Counted from the first letter of the stretch, positions 17,630 through 27,530 are shown. The stretch is 64,000 nt of DNA from Bacteroidota bacterium (GCA_023450085.1 JAEXHI010000015.1:1-64000); one strand, 5' to 3'. A program made the numbers and translations. The notes: generated by a model not told the origin, from the sequence alone.

Positions 17630-19560
17630 TCCTTTTTATAGGTTAATTGGTTATTGATCATTCTATTGTTGTATTGCTGTATAAATGCTTTTAGTTTTTG
17701 TTCCATTGCTGATTTAACGGCTGGCAATTGATCGATCAGGTTTTTAGTCGTATTCCTATCTGTTTTTAAGTTAAATAACGAGATGGATTTTGTACCGTCG
17801 TTTACCAAGAGGTAGTCACCTTCATAGAAGTTAAAATTCCCATCGTTGTTGTTAACTGCAAAATTGGTGGTTTTATTGTCTAAAGCATCAAAACCAAATG
17901 CAAAATAAGGTTTTTTGTAATGCATATAATTCAGCACGGTAGGCATAATATCAATCTGTTGAATGATTTTATCCGTTTTACCTTTAAGGTTTCCAGCTGG
18001 ATAATAAAACAAAATAGGAATAGAAAAGAAGCCAGGAACGTTTTGATAGTCGGGTAGATACGACATAGTAGCGTGATCTGCACAAAGCACAAATAAAGTG
18101 TTTTTATACCAAGGCATTTTTTTTGCCGCATCAAAAAACTTTCGAATGGCCATGTCTGTGTAGCCCAAAGGTTCATGAATTTGTAGGGTGCCTTTTGGGA
18201 ATTTGCCTTGATATTTTTCTGGTACTTTGTAAGGGTGATGTGAGGAGACAGAAAAAAAGGCTGTAAAAAATGGTTGCTTAAATGTATTAATGGTTTTGGC
18301 CATGTACTGCATAAACGGTTCGTCCCAAATGCCCCAAATATTATCAAAGTCGGCATCGTTATTATACTCGTTTTTGCCGTAGTAATGTCTGATGCCTGCC
18401 AAATTGGTATAAGCCGAAAAACCCATGGAACCATTTGGTGCACCGTGAAAAAAGGCAGTATAATAGCCTTCATCTCCTAAAAGTTTGGCAATACTAGTGG
18501 TGTTATTACTCGAATATGGAGAAAGTACGAAAGGTTCTCGGATGGATGGAATGCCCGAAATTACAGAAGGCAAGGCATCAATAGATTTCCGTCCATTGGC
18601 GTAGGTAACATTCGAAGTAAAACTTTGTTCAACTAAGCTATCAATAAAAGGCGTATAACCTTTGTAGGTGCCATTGAGTTGGTCCTTATTGAGTGCGCCA
18701 ATATGCTCTTTACCTAAACTTTCTATAATCAAAAAGACAACGTTTAGCTTTTTAAAGGATGCCGTATCATTATTGGGTTGATGAATAGGGTTGTAAAGCT
18801 TGGCTAAGGCTTGTTCATCAAAATAATCTATATGCTTAAGCTTTGGCGATTTTAGCGTTTTCATGATACTGAAAGGCGTATTTAACACCAAACTCATGTC
18901 GCCCGGCGACTTCACATAATCACCCGCATTGCTCAAAGTAATTGGGCGGGTACTGTGCTTCCATCCACCTCTCACGCCACCTATAAATAAGAAGGCAATA
19001 AGCAATAAAGCCAGTGTTTGGGCCACATACGTTTTCCAATTGAAACTTACTTTTTTAGGAAGGCTAAATATTTTGCTAAGCTTGGCAAAAGCGGCAATAA
19101 ACAAAACCAAAATAATGAGCAAATGCCAGTATTCCAAAAGGAAGTCGGCGGTAAGCTTTAACTTGTTTTTCTCATGGCTAAATTGAGAGAAAACACTACC
19201 TGTTGTTCGTTTAAGCGTAAACTTGTAATAAGCAAAATCAATAAAGTTGGCCAAAAAGCCAATGCTATTGCTGATGATGAAAAGCCATTTGGTAAAGCGT
19301 TGGTAGCCTTGTCGGTACTTAAAGGGGAAAGGTAACGCTTGTAGGATAACATATAGTGAATTGATATATAGCAAAGCCACTATGTCAAACTTAATCCCTC
19401 CCCAAAAGGTATAGGCAACCTCAGCTGCGCTAAGATGTTTGAACAGCGATTTATTGATTAAAAAGAAACCAAGCCTGCATAATGCATAGAGTGCTAGCAA
19501 TAATGCAAACTGGTAAAGCAATACAATATATATGGATTGACGGTTATTTTTTAGGTTCAT
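17626..19560 (-). CDS. LTA synthase/sulfatase family membrane enzyme
   Basis: A 644-residue protein with five N-terminal membrane helices (residues 1-200) and a large extracytoplasmic alkaline-phosphatase-like domain. Metal and nucleophile motifs visible are VFLIIESLGKEHIG, NGRKSIDALPSVISG (the nucleophile likely Ser or Thr here) and LFVLCADHATM, with FHGAPNGSMGF between. Bacteroidota do not make Gram-positive lipoteichoic acid, so phosphoglycerol or phosphoethanolamine transfer to a surface glycan or lipid is more likely. It is coupled to GtrA. Confidence 0.85.
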   Translation of the reverse strand: MNLKNNRQSIYIVLLYQFALLLALYALCRLGFFLINKSLFKHLSAAEVAYTFWGGIKFDIVALLYINSLYVILQALPFPFKYRQGYQRFTKWLFIISNSIGFLANFIDFAYYKFTLKRTTGSVFSQFSHEKNKLKLTADFLLEYWHLLIILVLFIAAFAKLSKIFSLPKKVSFNWKTYVAQTLALLLIAFLFIGGVRGGWKHSTRPITLSNAGDYVKSPGDMSLVLNTPFSIMKTLKSPKLKHIDYFDEQALAKLYNPIHQPNNDTASFKKLNVVFLIIESLGKEHIGALNKDQLNGTYKGYTPFIDSLVEQSFTSNVTYANGRKSIDALPSVISGIPSIREPFVLSPYSSNNTTSIAKLLGDEGYYTAFFHGAPNGSMGFSAYTNLAGIRHYYGKNEYNNDADFDNIWGIWDEPFMQYMAKTINTFKQPFFTAFFSVSSHHPYKVPEKYQGKFPKGTLQIHEPLGYTDMAIRKFFDAAKKMPWYKNTLFVLCADHATMSYLPDYQNVPGFFSIPILFYYPAGNLKGKTDKIIQQIDIMPTVLNYMHYKKPYFAFGFDALDNKTTNFAVNNNDGNFNFYEGDYLLVNDGTKSISLFNLKTDRNTTKNLIDQLPAVKSAMEQKLKAFIQQYNNRMINNQLTYKKE

Positions 19561-19589
19561 TGATGTGTTTTACCCATATCCAATCCTCG

Positions 19590-20672
19590 CTACGGTGCGA
19601 CAATGGTGAATAAGTAAGCAGCAAAAATAGTCAATAAAACAACGCCCTGCAATACATTGGTACGGCCGGAACCAAGTGACAACATGATGGTAAACTGTGA
19701 CAGTAAAAGTAATACCATCGATTTAGTGTCAATCCCCAAGGTAATGGTCATTCCTGTAATAATGGATACAATAGCCACTGCTGGAATGGTTAAGCCAATA
19801 CTGGCCAAGGCCGAACCTAAGGCAAGGTTTAAGCTGGTTTGCAAGCGGTTTTTTCTTGCAGCGCGGTAGGCCGCTAATCCTTCTGGCAGTAAAACTACTC
19901 CAGCAATAATAACACCTACTAATGACTTTGGTGCACCTGCATTAATAACTGCATTTTCAATATCTGGAGCTAAGGCTTTTGCTAATAAAACTACAATGCC
20001 CAAGCATACCAATAGTAACATGCCGCTGCTAAATGCCACTGCTTTGGTAGGAGGGGCAGCGTGCACTTCTTCATTGCCCTCACCATCGGGTGGCAAAAAG
20101 AAATCTCGGTGCCTTATGGCCTGAACCAATACAAAAGCGCCATATAGAATTAAAGAAATAATAGCGACAAATATCAACTGCGGAGTGGTATAGGAAGGAC
20201 CAGCTACGCTAGTGGTATAGTTAGGTAAGATTAAAGCAAGTACCAAAATAGCCGTCAATGCTACCAAAGCAGCTTTTACACCGTCTAAACTAAATCTTTG
20301 TTGTTTATACTTTACACCGCCCACTAGTAGGCAAATGCCAATCATTCCAGTGAGGATAATCATTACCGCTGCAAAAACAGTATCTCGAGCAAGTTCTTCG
20401 GTTCCCGGACCGCCGGTAAGCATCAAAGAAACAATGAGTGCCACTTCAATGGTCGTTACTGCTAAAGCCAGTAGTAGCGTACCAAAAGGCTCACCAACTT
20501 TATGCGCAACTACCTCTGCATGATGAACAGCAGCAAGTACACTGCCTATTAAAAAGATAACCAATAGCGTAGTGCCAATTCCACCAATGTTTTGTAAGGG
20601 TAAGAAATAAGCAACCCATGCCAAAACGGGCAAAGCAATCGTCCAAAGAGGAAGGGGTAATTTTTTAAGCAT
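19590..20672 (-). CDS. ChaA-type calcium/proton antiporter
   Basis: A 360-residue polytopic protein with two inverted halves of the cation/Ca2+ exchanger fold. The first alpha motif is GEPFGTLLLALAVTTIEVALIV, and the second is LLPEGLAAYRAARKNRLQTSLNLALGSALASIGLTIP; both contain the acidic residues for cation binding. The ATG at 20672 (MLKKLPLPLW) is preferred over the TTG three codons upstream. It exports Ca2+ or Na+/K+ in exchange for protons. It lies 29 bases upstream of the LTA-synthase-like gene. Confidence 0.85.
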   Translation of the reverse strand: MLKKLPLPLWTIALPVLAWVAYFLPLQNIGGIGTTLLVIFLIGSVLAAVHHAEVVAHKVGEPFGTLLLALAVTTIEVALIVSLMLTGGPGTEELARDTVFAAVMIILTGMIGICLLVGGVKYKQQRFSLDGVKAALVALTAILVLALILPNYTTSVAGPSYTTPQLIFVAIISLILYGAFVLVQAIRHRDFFLPPDGEGNEEVHAAPPTKAVAFSSGMLLLVCLGIVVLLAKALAPDIENAVINAGAPKSLVGVIIAGVVLLPEGLAAYRAARKNRLQTSLNLALGSALASIGLTIPAVAIVSIITGMTITLGIDTKSMVLLLLSQFTIMLSLGSGRTNVLQGVVLLTIFAAYLFTIVAP

Positions 20673-20681
20673 GTTGTTCAA

Positions 20682-21230
20682 TTAAATTGATGTACGATTT
20701 GGATGTTTTTAAATATATACAAAAAAAGTTGAGGAGCAAGGAAGCTTTACCTTTAAACCCGAGATGGTGGAAATTGTTCGGTGGCAAAATAAATTAAAAC
20801 ATTAAGGAATGAAGATAATTAAGACTACATACCTCAAAACGTAATGTGACTTAATGGTTCAAAAAAAATGTAAACACCTAAGACACCTCAGTTCATCTAA
20901 GTACTTCCAAAGCTAAAATGTTCTTAGATGTCTCAGGTGGTTCAAAAACCTAAATGCGGTTAATAAATAAAACATTAAGAAGTTAAGATAATTAAGACTA
21001 TGGGAGGGTAACTTAATGTTCTTTAATGGTTCAAAAAATAAGATACTTGAAAAGTAAACCATCTAAGACACCTTAGTTCATCTAAGTAGCTTCAAAGCTA
21101 AAATGTTCTTAGGTGTCTAAGGTGGTTCAAAACATAAGGTGATTAAAACGAAACCTAACTAACTATTTACCAAATATGCAATGTCTCATCAGCGATATAT
21201 CTTAACTTCGTTACACACAATCCAATTAAG
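20682..21230. repeat. intergenic region with a two-copy tandem repeat of about 165 bp
   Basis: Unit one is about 20791-20950 and unit two about 20961-21135. Both contain ACATTAAG..., GATAATTAAGACTA, AATGGTTCAAAAAA, CTAAGACACCT, AGTTCATCTAAGTA, AAAGCTAAAATGTTCTTAG and AGGTGGTTCAAAA. Inside each, ACACCT/AGGTGT segments are complementary, so each unit can fold into a long imperfect hairpin. No gene is visible in the 549-base gap. Confidence 0.75.
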
Positions 21231-22433
21231 ATGAACAGATGTTTTTTCTTTTTAGCATGTAGTCTTTTTAGTTTTTCGGCTTTTGCACAAATTGATACTA
21301 CTGCTTACCGTACCATTGCCAATTCTATACAGAAAAAATATGCACCAGATAAAAGGTCCGTTTATTTCAATGTACGTTTTAAAGCTGATTCGGTCCTTGT
21401 AGAAAGTACTTCTGAACAAGCAGTACAGGCTTTCGAAAAATCATTCCCTGAAAATATCAAGGCAAAACTTTCTGCTGCAGTACTTCCTTCTAAACAATTA
21501 AAGGATATGGTTTATGGCGTAACTACCATTTCTGTGGCCAATAATCGTAGCCAGCCTTTTCATGGTGCCGAATTGATGACCCAAACCTTGTTGGGTACTC
21601 CGATACAAATCTTAAAAAAGCAAGGAGGGTTTTATTTAGTGAAATCGCCCGATGGTTATTTAGCTTGGACAGATGGTGGCTCTATTGCACCGATGAACCA
21701 AGCTGGTTTTAAAATTTGGCAAGAAGCTAAGAAGATTGTCTATACCAGTGATTATGGACATGCTTTTGCTAAACCTGATATTGCTGCTGCAAGAGTCTCT
21801 GATTTGGTAGCAGGTAATATCTTGAAATTATTAGGTCAAGAAAATGGTTTTGTTAAAGTTGCTTTTCCTGATGGAAGAGAAGCTTACATTCCTGCTAACC
21901 AAACCACCGATTATACAGCGTGGTTAAAACGACCACTACCTAATGCCGATGCGATTTTGAAAACAGCCCAGACCTTAATTGGTGTACCTTACTTATGGGG
22001 TGGTACTTCTATTAAAGGTGTAGATTGTAGTGGATTTACTAAAACAACTTACTTTTTAAATGGCGTGGTAATTCCTCGTGATGCCTCCCAGCAAGCTTTA
22101 GTAGGAGAGAAGTTGGATGTGCTGGAGAATGACTCTATAAGTGTGGAGAAGTGTCTTAAAAATTTGAAACCTGGAGACCTGATGTTCTTTTCTGCTGCAA
22201 AACGTAGAGGAGTTAATAATGGGCGGGTAAGCCATACGGCTATTTACATGGGCAATGGTGAGTTTATCCAATCGGCGGGAATGGTGAAGATTAGCAGTAT
22301 TTTACCTACAGCGGCAAACTACGACGAATATCAAACCAAAACTTTGGTGGGTGCACGTAGGATTTTAACACAGGTTGGACAGCCGGAAATCACAAAATTA
22401 GAAAAGCACGACTGGTATTTACGTAAGAAGTAA
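21231..22433 (+). CDS. NlpC/P60 hydrolase with SH3-like domains
   Basis: A secreted 400-residue enzyme with a signal peptide (residues 1-20, ending AFAQ). Two bacterial SH3-like regions span about 110-235 (GAELMTQTLLGTPIQILKKQGGFYLVKSPDGYLAW and VSDLVAGNILKLLGQENGFVKVAFPDG). The NlpC/P60 domain starts at about 245: LIGVPYLWGGTSIKGVDCSGF has the catalytic Cys near 266, and the His is in SHTAIYMGNGEFIQ. It resembles dipeptidyl-peptidase VI-type muropeptide enzymes that recycle cell-wall peptides. Its stop overlaps the start of the ArsC-family gene (TAATG, 22431-22435). Confidence 0.9.
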   Translation: MNRCFFFLACSLFSFSAFAQIDTTAYRTIANSIQKKYAPDKRSVYFNVRFKADSVLVESTSEQAVQAFEKSFPENIKAKLSAAVLPSKQLKDMVYGVTTISVANNRSQPFHGAELMTQTLLGTPIQILKKQGGFYLVKSPDGYLAWTDGGSIAPMNQAGFKIWQEAKKIVYTSDYGHAFAKPDIAAARVSDLVAGNILKLLGQENGFVKVAFPDGREAYIPANQTTDYTAWLKRPLPNADAILKTAQTLIGVPYLWGGTSIKGVDCSGFTKTTYFLNGVVIPRDASQQALVGEKLDVLENDSISVEKCLKNLKPGDLMFFSAAKRRGVNNGRVSHTAIYMGNGEFIQSAGMVKISSILPTAANYDEYQTKTLVGARRILTQVGQPEITKLEKHDWYLRKK

Positions 22434-22777
22434 TGGGCATTAAAATATATCATAATAGCAGATGCAGCAAAAGTAACGCTGCACTACGAGCTTTAGAAGG
22501 CCAAAATACAGTATTCACTATCATCAATTATCTTGAAAATCCACCAAGTGTGAGTGAATTGCAGGATATTCTAAAACGCTTAAATATTGGCCCTTTAGAA
22601 TTAATGCGTACGGGTGAACCCGTTTTTAAAGAAAAAGTGAAGGGTAAAGATTTGTCGGATGAAGCCTTGATTTTACTCATGCATGAAAACCCGATTTTGA
22701 TACAGCGACCAATTATTATTAATGGAGATAGGGCCGTTATTGCTAGGAGCGAGGAAGCTATTGTAAGTATTATATAA
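22433..22777 (+). CDS. ArsC/Spx-family reductase (arsenate reductase-like, glutaredoxin type)
   Basis: A 114-residue thioredoxin-fold protein with the ArsC-family redox motif HNSRCSKSNAAL (Cys 11) and the later conserved arginines in LMRTGEP and IQRPIIINGDRAVI. True arsenate reductases use these residues to reduce arsenate with glutathione or glutaredoxin. YffB/YfgD-like paralogs look the same and often have no arsenate role. No other ars genes are near, and it is coupled by a 1-base overlap to a cell-wall enzyme, so the arsenate role is unproven. Confidence 0.85.
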   Translation: MGIKIYHNSRCSKSNAALRALEGQNTVFTIINYLENPPSVSELQDILKRLNIGPLELMRTGEPVFKEKVKGKDLSDEALILLMHENPILIQRPIIINGDRAVIARSEEAIVSII

Positions 22778-22779
22778 AT

Positions 22780-22822
22780 AAAAAAAGTCCCGTTCCTCAA
22801 GTGCGGGATACGAGACTTTTTA
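22780..22822. terminator. bidirectional rho-independent terminator
   Basis: AAAAAAGTCCCGT...ACGAGACTTTTT with a loop containing AAGTGCGGGA, between the ArsC-family gene and the convergent lipoprotein gene. Confidence 0.8.
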
Positions 22823-22840
22823 CTTATCATTTGTTGATGT

Positions 22841-23758
22841 TTACATCGTTGTTGTATCGAAACTCAGATCAAATTTGCCTTCGGTTATTGATCTAGAAGC
22901 ATTGGCACTGTTAGTTCCAGTGAATTCGAAAGTGCCTTTTATAGTAGTTGCTGTTGCGCTTGTTATCGTAATCTTTCCAGATTTAGCCGTAAAGATGGCA
23001 TCAGCAGAAAAGTCTTCTGTATAAATGGCGGAACCAGTAGATACGGAAACATTGTATGTTCCATTTCCACGATAGTTTAGGATGCTAAGTGAAATTGATT
23101 TTGTACCGCTAGTACCCATAATCATCATCATATCACCAACGAGAGAGCTTTTGATCAAATTGCCGTCACCATCAAGATCTAATACAGTACCATTTATTTT
23201 TGCACTCATGTTGGTGCTTGTTCCTGGATTTGGGTTTGTTCCCGGGTCAGGATTACCTGGGTTAGGGTTTGTGCCAGGATCTGTGCCGTACGTTGTGACA
23301 TTTACACTAAATGAACCCTCGCTAATGGTCTTTTCAGATTGGTCATCATCATTTACACATTTAAATTCAAAAGTACCTGTGATTTTCTTATCTGTCGAAG
23401 TAGAGATTTTTATAGTACCTTGTGTAGAGGTGTAGCTGGACATGTTGCCTTGTGAGCTCACTACATAAGTAGCAGCGCCATTACTTAAACTATAAGTGCC
23501 AACACCTTTAAAATCTTTAATGTCTAAACTGAAAATTTCAGTTCCTTTACTACCCATAATTGCCATCACCTTTGGGGACTCATTGTAAAGTGCTGCAGTT
23601 GTCATTTCACAATTAACCAATTTCCCGTTAACTTTTGCTTTTAAGGATGGGTGTGTGGTATCATCGCCACCAGCATTTATATATTCTGTTTTCTTAGCGC
23701 AAGAAAATGTGAGAAGAAGTAAGCAAAATAAACTTGCCTTAGCAATAATATTTCTCAT
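22841..23758 (-). CDS. lipoprotein with two homologous beta-rich repeats
   Basis: A 305-residue precursor. The lipobox is LTFSC with Cys at residue 20. Two similar domains follow: about 40-155 (SLKAKVNGKLVNC...GTFEFKCVNDD...ISEGSFSV) and about 184-303 (NMSAKINGTVLDL...GTFEFTGTNS...ITEGKFDLSF). They are joined by a Pro/Gly/Asn linker made of repeated TNPNPG/PDPGTNPNPG units. The module resembles the DUF6252-like surface lipoproteins of Bacteroidota. The function is unknown. Internal duplication is the main feature. Confidence 0.8.
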   Translation of the reverse strand: MRNIIAKASLFCLLLLTFSCAKKTEYINAGGDDTTHPSLKAKVNGKLVNCEMTTAALYNESPKVMAIMGSKGTEIFSLDIKDFKGVGTYSLSNGAATYVVSSQGNMSSYTSTQGTIKISTSTDKKITGTFEFKCVNDDDQSEKTISEGSFSVNVTTYGTDPGTNPNPGNPDPGTNPNPGTSTNMSAKINGTVLDLDGDGNLIKSSLVGDMMMIMGTSGTKSISLSILNYRGNGTYNVSVSTGSAIYTEDFSADAIFTAKSGKITITSATATTIKGTFEFTGTNSANASRSITEGKFDLSFDTTTM

Positions 23759-23870
23759 AAGAGTGTTGAAACTTAAATGGATTGAAAAATTTTACATAAT
23801 TAATTAATTATTTGCTGCTTAGCAAATCGAAGTTGAAAAAATATTCCTAAAGCGAGTATGTTGTTGAGCA

Positions 23871-23896
23871 ATAAAAAAGTACCGCACGTGCGGTAC
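23871..23896 (-). terminator. rho-independent terminator with perfect 18-bp palindrome
   Basis: GTACCGCACGTGCGGTAC (23879-23896) followed on the reverse strand by TTTTTTAT. It lies 136 bases past the T9SS cargo gene stop codon and just beyond the duplicated glyS end, so it may be the original glyS terminator. Confidence 0.8.
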
Positions 23897-23913
23897 TCAA
23901 TATTTATGAATGG

Positions 23914-23945
23914 CTCAATAAGCTTCTGCAGCTCACTTTGCTCTC
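23914..23945. repeat. direct repeat, copy of the glyS 3' end (left copy)
   Basis: Thirty-two bases that match 27610-27641 at 30 positions. On the reverse strand they encode ESKVSCRSLLS, versus ESKVSWRSLLS at the true GlyS C-terminus, and continue to a stop two codons later. Similarity ends sharply on both sides. Confidence 0.85.
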
Positions 23946-24031
23946 TCGATTTAAACTCCAATTACTTGAAGGATATGGCTGCTATAAACTTTCTTTAAAT
24001 GATGAGGAGTCAATTACCCAAAAATATAAGA

Positions 24032-27000
24032 TCATAAAATCAACAAGCTGCCAGAAATTTGTCTACAATTGTCTGATAACGATATAATATAATAATATAC
24101 CCCAGTTGGTAGTTTAACACCATTGTATTTTCCGTCAAATTTCAATGCCGATCCAGAATAATCAAATACTTTATTGCCGTTTCTGTTAAATACCTTGACT
24201 TTTGCATTGGGATATTTGTCGAAGTCGGGGATGCTCCAAAAATCATTGATCCCATCGTCATTTGGAGAAAATGAATTAGGTATTTTTAATTCTGCACCGT
24301 TCAACTCAATATCAATAGGTCCTCGTTCACTTTCGCATTCTCCAACAATTTGGGTGACATAATAGGTAGAATTAGTTACGGCATTAATTTGAAAAACACC
24401 ACTATTCTGTTCTATAATTGGATTTATAGCTGTTAGAGAAGAATACAGCCTATACTTTCCATTAGGCACCTTATTTTTGACAGACACGTTTACCGTCATA
24501 GGAGCACATATGCTTACGGGGTCAAAAGATGGGGTGGCTAATTGACTGATTTGGTTAAGGATAGTGTAGGAAATGGGAATGGACTGACAATTAAGCGCAT
24601 CCGTAACATAAAGCGTATAAGTTCCAGCGGCTAAGTTTGAAATTTCTAATTGGTTACTAATCTGTTGTTGGTACTGATCTTTCCAACTATAGATATAAGG
24701 AGGCTTGCCACCAGTAACAGTAATCCCTTTTATAGAAGCTATTTGTTGGCTGCATAAATCGGACGTTGTTTTTAGCTTACTTTGGTCTACGTTTAAAATG
24801 GGAATCCTGTCTATGTTTACAGACTGGTACAAAACTTCGCAGCCATTTTCATCTTTTAGAAATAGTCTGTAGGTGCCGTCGCCTAAATTATCCACTCTTG
24901 CATTTGTACTGATTAATTGATTGTTGTTGTCAACCCATCGTATACCCCTTATGTTGATGTCGTTACTACCAGAAAAAGAAACAAAAGCATTATTTAGTCC
25001 GCAGCTTGCATCGTTAGATTGAACGGTGTATACTGGAAAAATTCTAGGTTGAAATTCGGTCACTTCATAAAAACTGCTTTCTTCAATGCAGCCATTTTCA
25101 TTTTTTGCAATTAGTTTATATTCGCCGGCAGCAACATTTTCTAAATCTTGAGTTGAAGCGAGTATTCTCCCTTGTCTATCCATCCAAGTAAAGCTAGTTG
25201 CTCCAGTAGTAGTGATGCCTTTTACGAAGCCGTTAGGTGTATTGCATGCCGTTTTTTTAACACTTACGTTAGATTGGTTGATGGTGATACCGCCGTCAAC
25301 AGCAATATTGAAAACTTGTGAAATAATAGGGGAGCATGCACTACCGTCCTTAATTTCTAATTTATAACTGCCTGCACCAACATTTTCCAAGTCTAGATTG
25401 GTGCTTACTGTTTGAAGTCTTTCATTCGTCCACTTATAAGTTAATGTACCTGTGCCATTCGCGATTATACCCTTGATACTGCCACTATTTGAGGTGCAAT
25501 TGGTGTTGTTTAGCTGGATATTGGCATAATTAGCTGATGGTCCGTTGGAGCTAGTTAATATATACGGACCAAAATCTCTGGTGATACATTCGCCAACTAA
25601 TCGCAAGGTATATTTTCCCGCGGGAACATTGGTTAATTCCCTATACCTTCCCACTTCGTTACCCTGTTCATCAAGCCAATACATTTCTTTGTAATAGTTT
25701 GGGTATAAATTTAAGATAGATCCCAAGTTATTGCATGAAGGATGGACGATGGTGGGGACACCAGTAAAACCGAGTTGAGGTCTATTATCTCCCACAATAA
25801 CCCATTCAGAATAAATGATACAACCAAATTGATAAGCTTTCAAACGGTACTTTCCTGCAGGAATATCTTTTAATTCGGGTTGTGTGCCCACTACATTGCC
25901 AGCTTCATCAAGCCACTCTACCCGATTTACGTTTACCAAGTAGGTGCCCTCTATTTTGCCGTTACTAGTATTACAGGTTTGTGGGGTGACTTTAAATTCT
26001 TGACCTGGAGTTAATTTATATATCCTCGGATCTGAAAATTCGGAAGAAACGCCATTTAAGGTGGCTCCCGCAAGTATAGAATAACCGCTTTCTAAAGTGC
26101 CATTATAGATCCAGTTTCCATTTGCATCGGCTGTTACGGTAGCAAAGTATCGTTTAGGTTGGCAATTGGTGCATTCAGGATCTGAATAGAATAATTCAAT
26201 TCTGGCCCCAGGTTTACTTCTTCCAGACACAGAATTGCTGGTCACATTATCTAAAAGTGCTTCTATTGGTTTGGCAAATGGACCAGTCTGAGAATACAGG
26301 AAGGGCATTTCTGGATTACAAAAAAAAGAGTTGTGGCTTAGTTCCAGTTCGTCACACTGCTCTGCCCAAACAGCACCGGGTAATATTTTTTGATAAGTCG
26401 CATAATTATTGGTGTTGGCAAAATTGTTTCCTTGTGCGGTGGTTGGGCCGCCAATCAGTATTTTCCCACTGATCCACCGTAAAGTGAGCGCTTGTGTAAA
26501 TATAGGGAGCTGATGCGCGAGGTTTTTAGAAACTCCAAAAGAATTTCTTCCAATAAAAATATCGGCATTGTCAAAACCATACATGCCAAGTCCCACGCCA
26601 AAAACATTATCCACTATCCGGATCATCACAGTAGCTGTATGAGCTATATTTGCATCGGCAGAAAAACTTATACCAGTATTTCCAATATGGCCAGATATTC
26701 CTGGCCTTTCCTCATTTCGATTGGCATAGAAGATATTGTTTTGAATAGCAAAGTCCAGTTGGTCAACGAGCATCTCACCTGGAACAGCGGCATAACCTCC
26801 AAAATCACCATAAATAACATTCCCGTCGGCCTTGTTAACCCCACCTATCATAGCTTTTGATATGCGATATAGGTTCATACCACTTTTTACTTTGTTGGCA
26901 ATGGTAATTCCATCTTCATGGACACCCACAAAATTACCGATGAATTGAAAATTTGTAATGGAGCCTTTGTTCGCACCATCATATTGCATATTCAAGCCAA

Positions 27001-27520
27001 ATATGTTATAGAAAACATTTCCTTTGTCCGCTCTCCCTATTCTAACTATTGAAGTGGCTTTGGTGAAAAATAAAGCGGTATTGGCAACATTATTGCCCAA
27101 AAAAATTGTATAGAAATTTCTGATTACCAGTCCGTAAAGTTCGAATCGTTGTACGCCATTAATGCGCAAAACTCCTGTATTCTGGAAAGGAGTGTAGACG
27201 AAATTTTCTCCATCTAGTATCACTTTTGCATAATTAAACGATGCGAAATCCCCAGGTTGCGTACTTGCGTCAATAATTAAATCAGTATTGACTTCTGGAA
27301 GCTGCGTTTGTATTTTTATGATATGGTCTTCGGCAGAGCCACCGGCAATATTAAAATAAATATAGTCTATTTCTGAATTGCCATTGGCGTTAGCTTTTGT
27401 GAGTGCTTCTCTAAATGATCCCACACCACTATCGCTGTTGGTAGTAACAGTGAAAACTTCTGCAAAAGAATGCTGATATAGGAAAAAAAGGAGTAAAAAC
27501 GCAAATACCTTCTGAAGCAT
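24032..27520 (-). CDS. large secreted T9SS cargo protein with type B C-terminal signal
   Basis: A 1162-residue precursor. The signal peptide is residues 1-20 (ending SFA). The N-terminal 480 residues read as a right-handed beta-helix with Asn/Gly-rich turns. About six repeats of 75-90 residues follow (from about 505), each with a Cys, an SNGxIxG segment and a closing PAGKYxL or NVxAGxYKL motif, as in SprB-like adhesins. The end, IPNSFSPNDDGINDFW (about 1083) to PTGVYYYIISL, is the gliding-motility-associated C-terminal signal that sends cargo through the type IX secretion system. It is likely a surface or secreted adhesin, and it is flanked by the glyS-end direct repeat. Confidence 0.9.
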   Translation of the reverse strand: MLQKVFAFLLLFFLYQHSFAEVFTVTTNSDSGVGSFREALTKANANGNSEIDYIYFNIAGGSAEDHIIKIQTQLPEVNTDLIIDASTQPGDFASFNYAKVILDGENFVYTPFQNTGVLRINGVQRFELYGLVIRNFYTIFLGNNVANTALFFTKATSIVRIGRADKGNVFYNIFGLNMQYDGANKGSITNFQFIGNFVGVHEDGITIANKVKSGMNLYRISKAMIGGVNKADGNVIYGDFGGYAAVPGEMLVDQLDFAIQNNIFYANRNEERPGISGHIGNTGISFSADANIAHTATVMIRIVDNVFGVGLGMYGFDNADIFIGRNSFGVSKNLAHQLPIFTQALTLRWISGKILIGGPTTAQGNNFANTNNYATYQKILPGAVWAEQCDELELSHNSFFCNPEMPFLYSQTGPFAKPIEALLDNVTSNSVSGRSKPGARIELFYSDPECTNCQPKRYFATVTADANGNWIYNGTLESGYSILAGATLNGVSSEFSDPRIYKLTPGQEFKVTPQTCNTSNGKIEGTYLVNVNRVEWLDEAGNVVGTQPELKDIPAGKYRLKAYQFGCIIYSEWVIVGDNRPQLGFTGVPTIVHPSCNNLGSILNLYPNYYKEMYWLDEQGNEVGRYRELTNVPAGKYTLRLVGECITRDFGPYILTSSNGPSANYANIQLNNTNCTSNSGSIKGIIANGTGTLTYKWTNERLQTVSTNLDLENVGAGSYKLEIKDGSACSPIISQVFNIAVDGGITINQSNVSVKKTACNTPNGFVKGITTTGATSFTWMDRQGRILASTQDLENVAAGEYKLIAKNENGCIEESSFYEVTEFQPRIFPVYTVQSNDASCGLNNAFVSFSGSNDINIRGIRWVDNNNQLISTNARVDNLGDGTYRLFLKDENGCEVLYQSVNIDRIPILNVDQSKLKTTSDLCSQQIASIKGITVTGGKPPYIYSWKDQYQQQISNQLEISNLAAGTYTLYVTDALNCQSIPISYTILNQISQLATPSFDPVSICAPMTVNVSVKNKVPNGKYRLYSSLTAINPIIEQNSGVFQINAVTNSTYYVTQIVGECESERGPIDIELNGAELKIPNSFSPNDDGINDFWSIPDFDKYPNAKVKVFNRNGNKVFDYSGSALKFDGKYNGVKLPTGVYYYIISLSDNCRQISGSLLIL

Positions 27521-27530
27521 AGAGTGTTAA

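Noticed and set aside
17931..18473. 180-residue open frame on the same strand inside the LTA-synthase-like gene
   Set aside because: It is out of frame within a strongly supported coding region and has no recognisable domain.
22433..22777. Arsenic resistance locus
   Set aside because: Only an ArsC-family protein is present, without arsR, arsB/acr3 or others, and it is coupled to a cell-wall hydrolase gene.
23879..23896. Palindrome as an operator or protein-binding site
   Set aside because: It is followed by a T-tract on the reverse strand and follows a gene end, so a terminator explains it better.
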